64,000 bases of DNA, taken from the NCBI RefSeq assembly GCF_027105055.1, contig NZ_CP114264.1, positions 1,302,001 to 1,366,000 of the forward strand. Direction: 5' to 3'. Below the pieces are notes generated by a model that worked only from the letters and a program-made list of their open reading frames with translations, was not told the DNA's origin and made no database searches. Source of the stretch: Acinetobacter sp. TR3 (GTDB lineage Bacteria > Pseudomonadota > Gammaproteobacteria > Pseudomonadales > Moraxellaceae). The position numbers and the translations under genes were made by a program. Positions 63,474 to 64,000 of this stretch are shown piece after piece (position 1 is the first letter of the stretch; each line of letters begins with the position of its first letter).

Positions 63474-64000
63474 ATGCGATTTCTATCCGTTAATTTAGAT
63501 TGTTTTTTGATTGAGCTTGAAAGTTTAGAAGAAACAATGGCGGTTCATTACTGCTTAAAACAAGCACAGCATCCTCATATAAAAGAACTTATTCCTGCGG
63601 CACGTAGCATACTGATTTATTTTGATTCATTATTGGTCGAGATGAATATACTGATTCGATGGATTTCAAGCCAAAAAATCAGTCAGGATACTTTGCTTCA
63701 AGGGAAGGAAATCGTTATCGGTGTGCGCTATAATGGTATTGATTTAAATAACGTTGCTGAATATTTAGGAATAAGTACTGACCAAGTCATTCGGAAACAT
63801 ACCAACTCTTATTGGCAAGTTGCATTTATTGGCTTTGCTCCCGGCTTTGCTTATCTAACCAATCCTGAGCAAGTATTTGGGAGTATTCCACGCTTAGCAT
63901 CACCACGTAAAAAAGTTAGTGCAGGGGCTGTTGGTTTAGCAGGCGAATATAGCGGTATTTATCCTCAAGATAGTCCGGGTGGATGGCAGTTGATTGGACA
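63474..64000 (+). CDS. pxpB: 5-oxoprolinase subunit PxpB (partial, runs off window)
   Basis: The frame begins MRFLSVNLDCFLIELESLEE at 63474 with GAG upstream and stays open to the window end (about 175 codons). YWQVAFIGFAPGFAYLTN and IPRLASPRKKVSAGAVGLAG are the allophanate hydrolase subunit 1/KipI motifs. The sequence ends near SPGGWQLIG, the conserved C-terminal segment, so most of PxpB is visible. Whether it is fused to PxpC cannot be seen. Confidence 0.93.
   Translation, partial: MRFLSVNLDCFLIELESLEETMAVHYCLKQAQHPHIKELIPAARSILIYFDSLLVEMNILIRWISSQKISQDTLLQGKEIVIGVRYNGIDLNNVAEYLGISTDQVIRKHTNSYWQVAFIGFAPGFAYLTNPEQVFGSIPRLASPRKKVSAGAVGLAGEYSGIYPQDSPGGWQLIG

Overview
The window looks like a chromosomal segment of an Acinetobacter species. 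It is AT-rich and Moraxellaceae-like in codon use, and carries an adeRS-adeABC efflux locus whose proteins read almost residue for residue like the A. baumannii set (including AdeR Asp20/Asp63 and AdeS His148). The species cannot be fixed from the sequence alone, and gene content suggests a non-baumannii environmental or opportunistic member.

Layout. 1-1.05 kb: the tail of a molybdopterin oxidoreductase and fdhD. 1.3-9.5 kb: a small thioesterase, adeC-adeB-adeA on the minus strand and divergent adeR-adeS, with an AdeR-type direct repeat between them. 9.8-30 kb: one co-directional run of seven genes for large secreted DUF11-type surface proteins. It contains three ~890-residue paralogues, a 1324-residue multidomain protein, a 164-residue mini-module, a 2031-residue protein with a C-terminal outer-membrane barrel and an OmpA-family protein. 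This run is the best candidate in the window for an uncharacterised surface system. 30-36.8 kb: a TetR regulator divergent from a five-gene operon (two PF10118-type diiron-like hydrolases, a short-chain dehydrogenase, a Baeyer-Villiger-type monooxygenase and a methyltransferase). 36.9-38.1 kb: an IS1-family element abutting a truncated IS3 transposase. 38.2-43.7 kb: a minus-strand operon for a catalase-like/LodA-like fusion protein, a LodB-like flavoprotein and a second catalase-like lipoprotein. 44.1-49.7 kb: a chaperone-usher fimbrial operon whose major pilin gene carries a single-base frameshift. 50-56 kb: housekeeping genes (bioB, queG, nnr, ruvC, an initiator tRNA). 56.5-58.1 kb: three tandem cold-shock genes. 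58.5-62.4 kb: a nest of insertion sequences, IS1 inside IS5 inside IS630 inside IS4, which itself truncates another IS3 copy next to an AraC remnant. 62.7-64 kb: pxpA and the start of pxpB (5-oxoprolinase).

How the parts work together. AdeRS controls AdeABC export. The DUF11 run appears to build a secreted, calcium-binding, Thr/Asn-rich layer or fibre held by an outer-membrane barrel and a peptidoglycan-binding OmpA protein (inference). The LodA/LodB/catalase operon couples a predicted peroxide-producing quinoprotein oxidase to two haem catalase-like domains (inference). The IS elements account for most of the broken genes in the right third.
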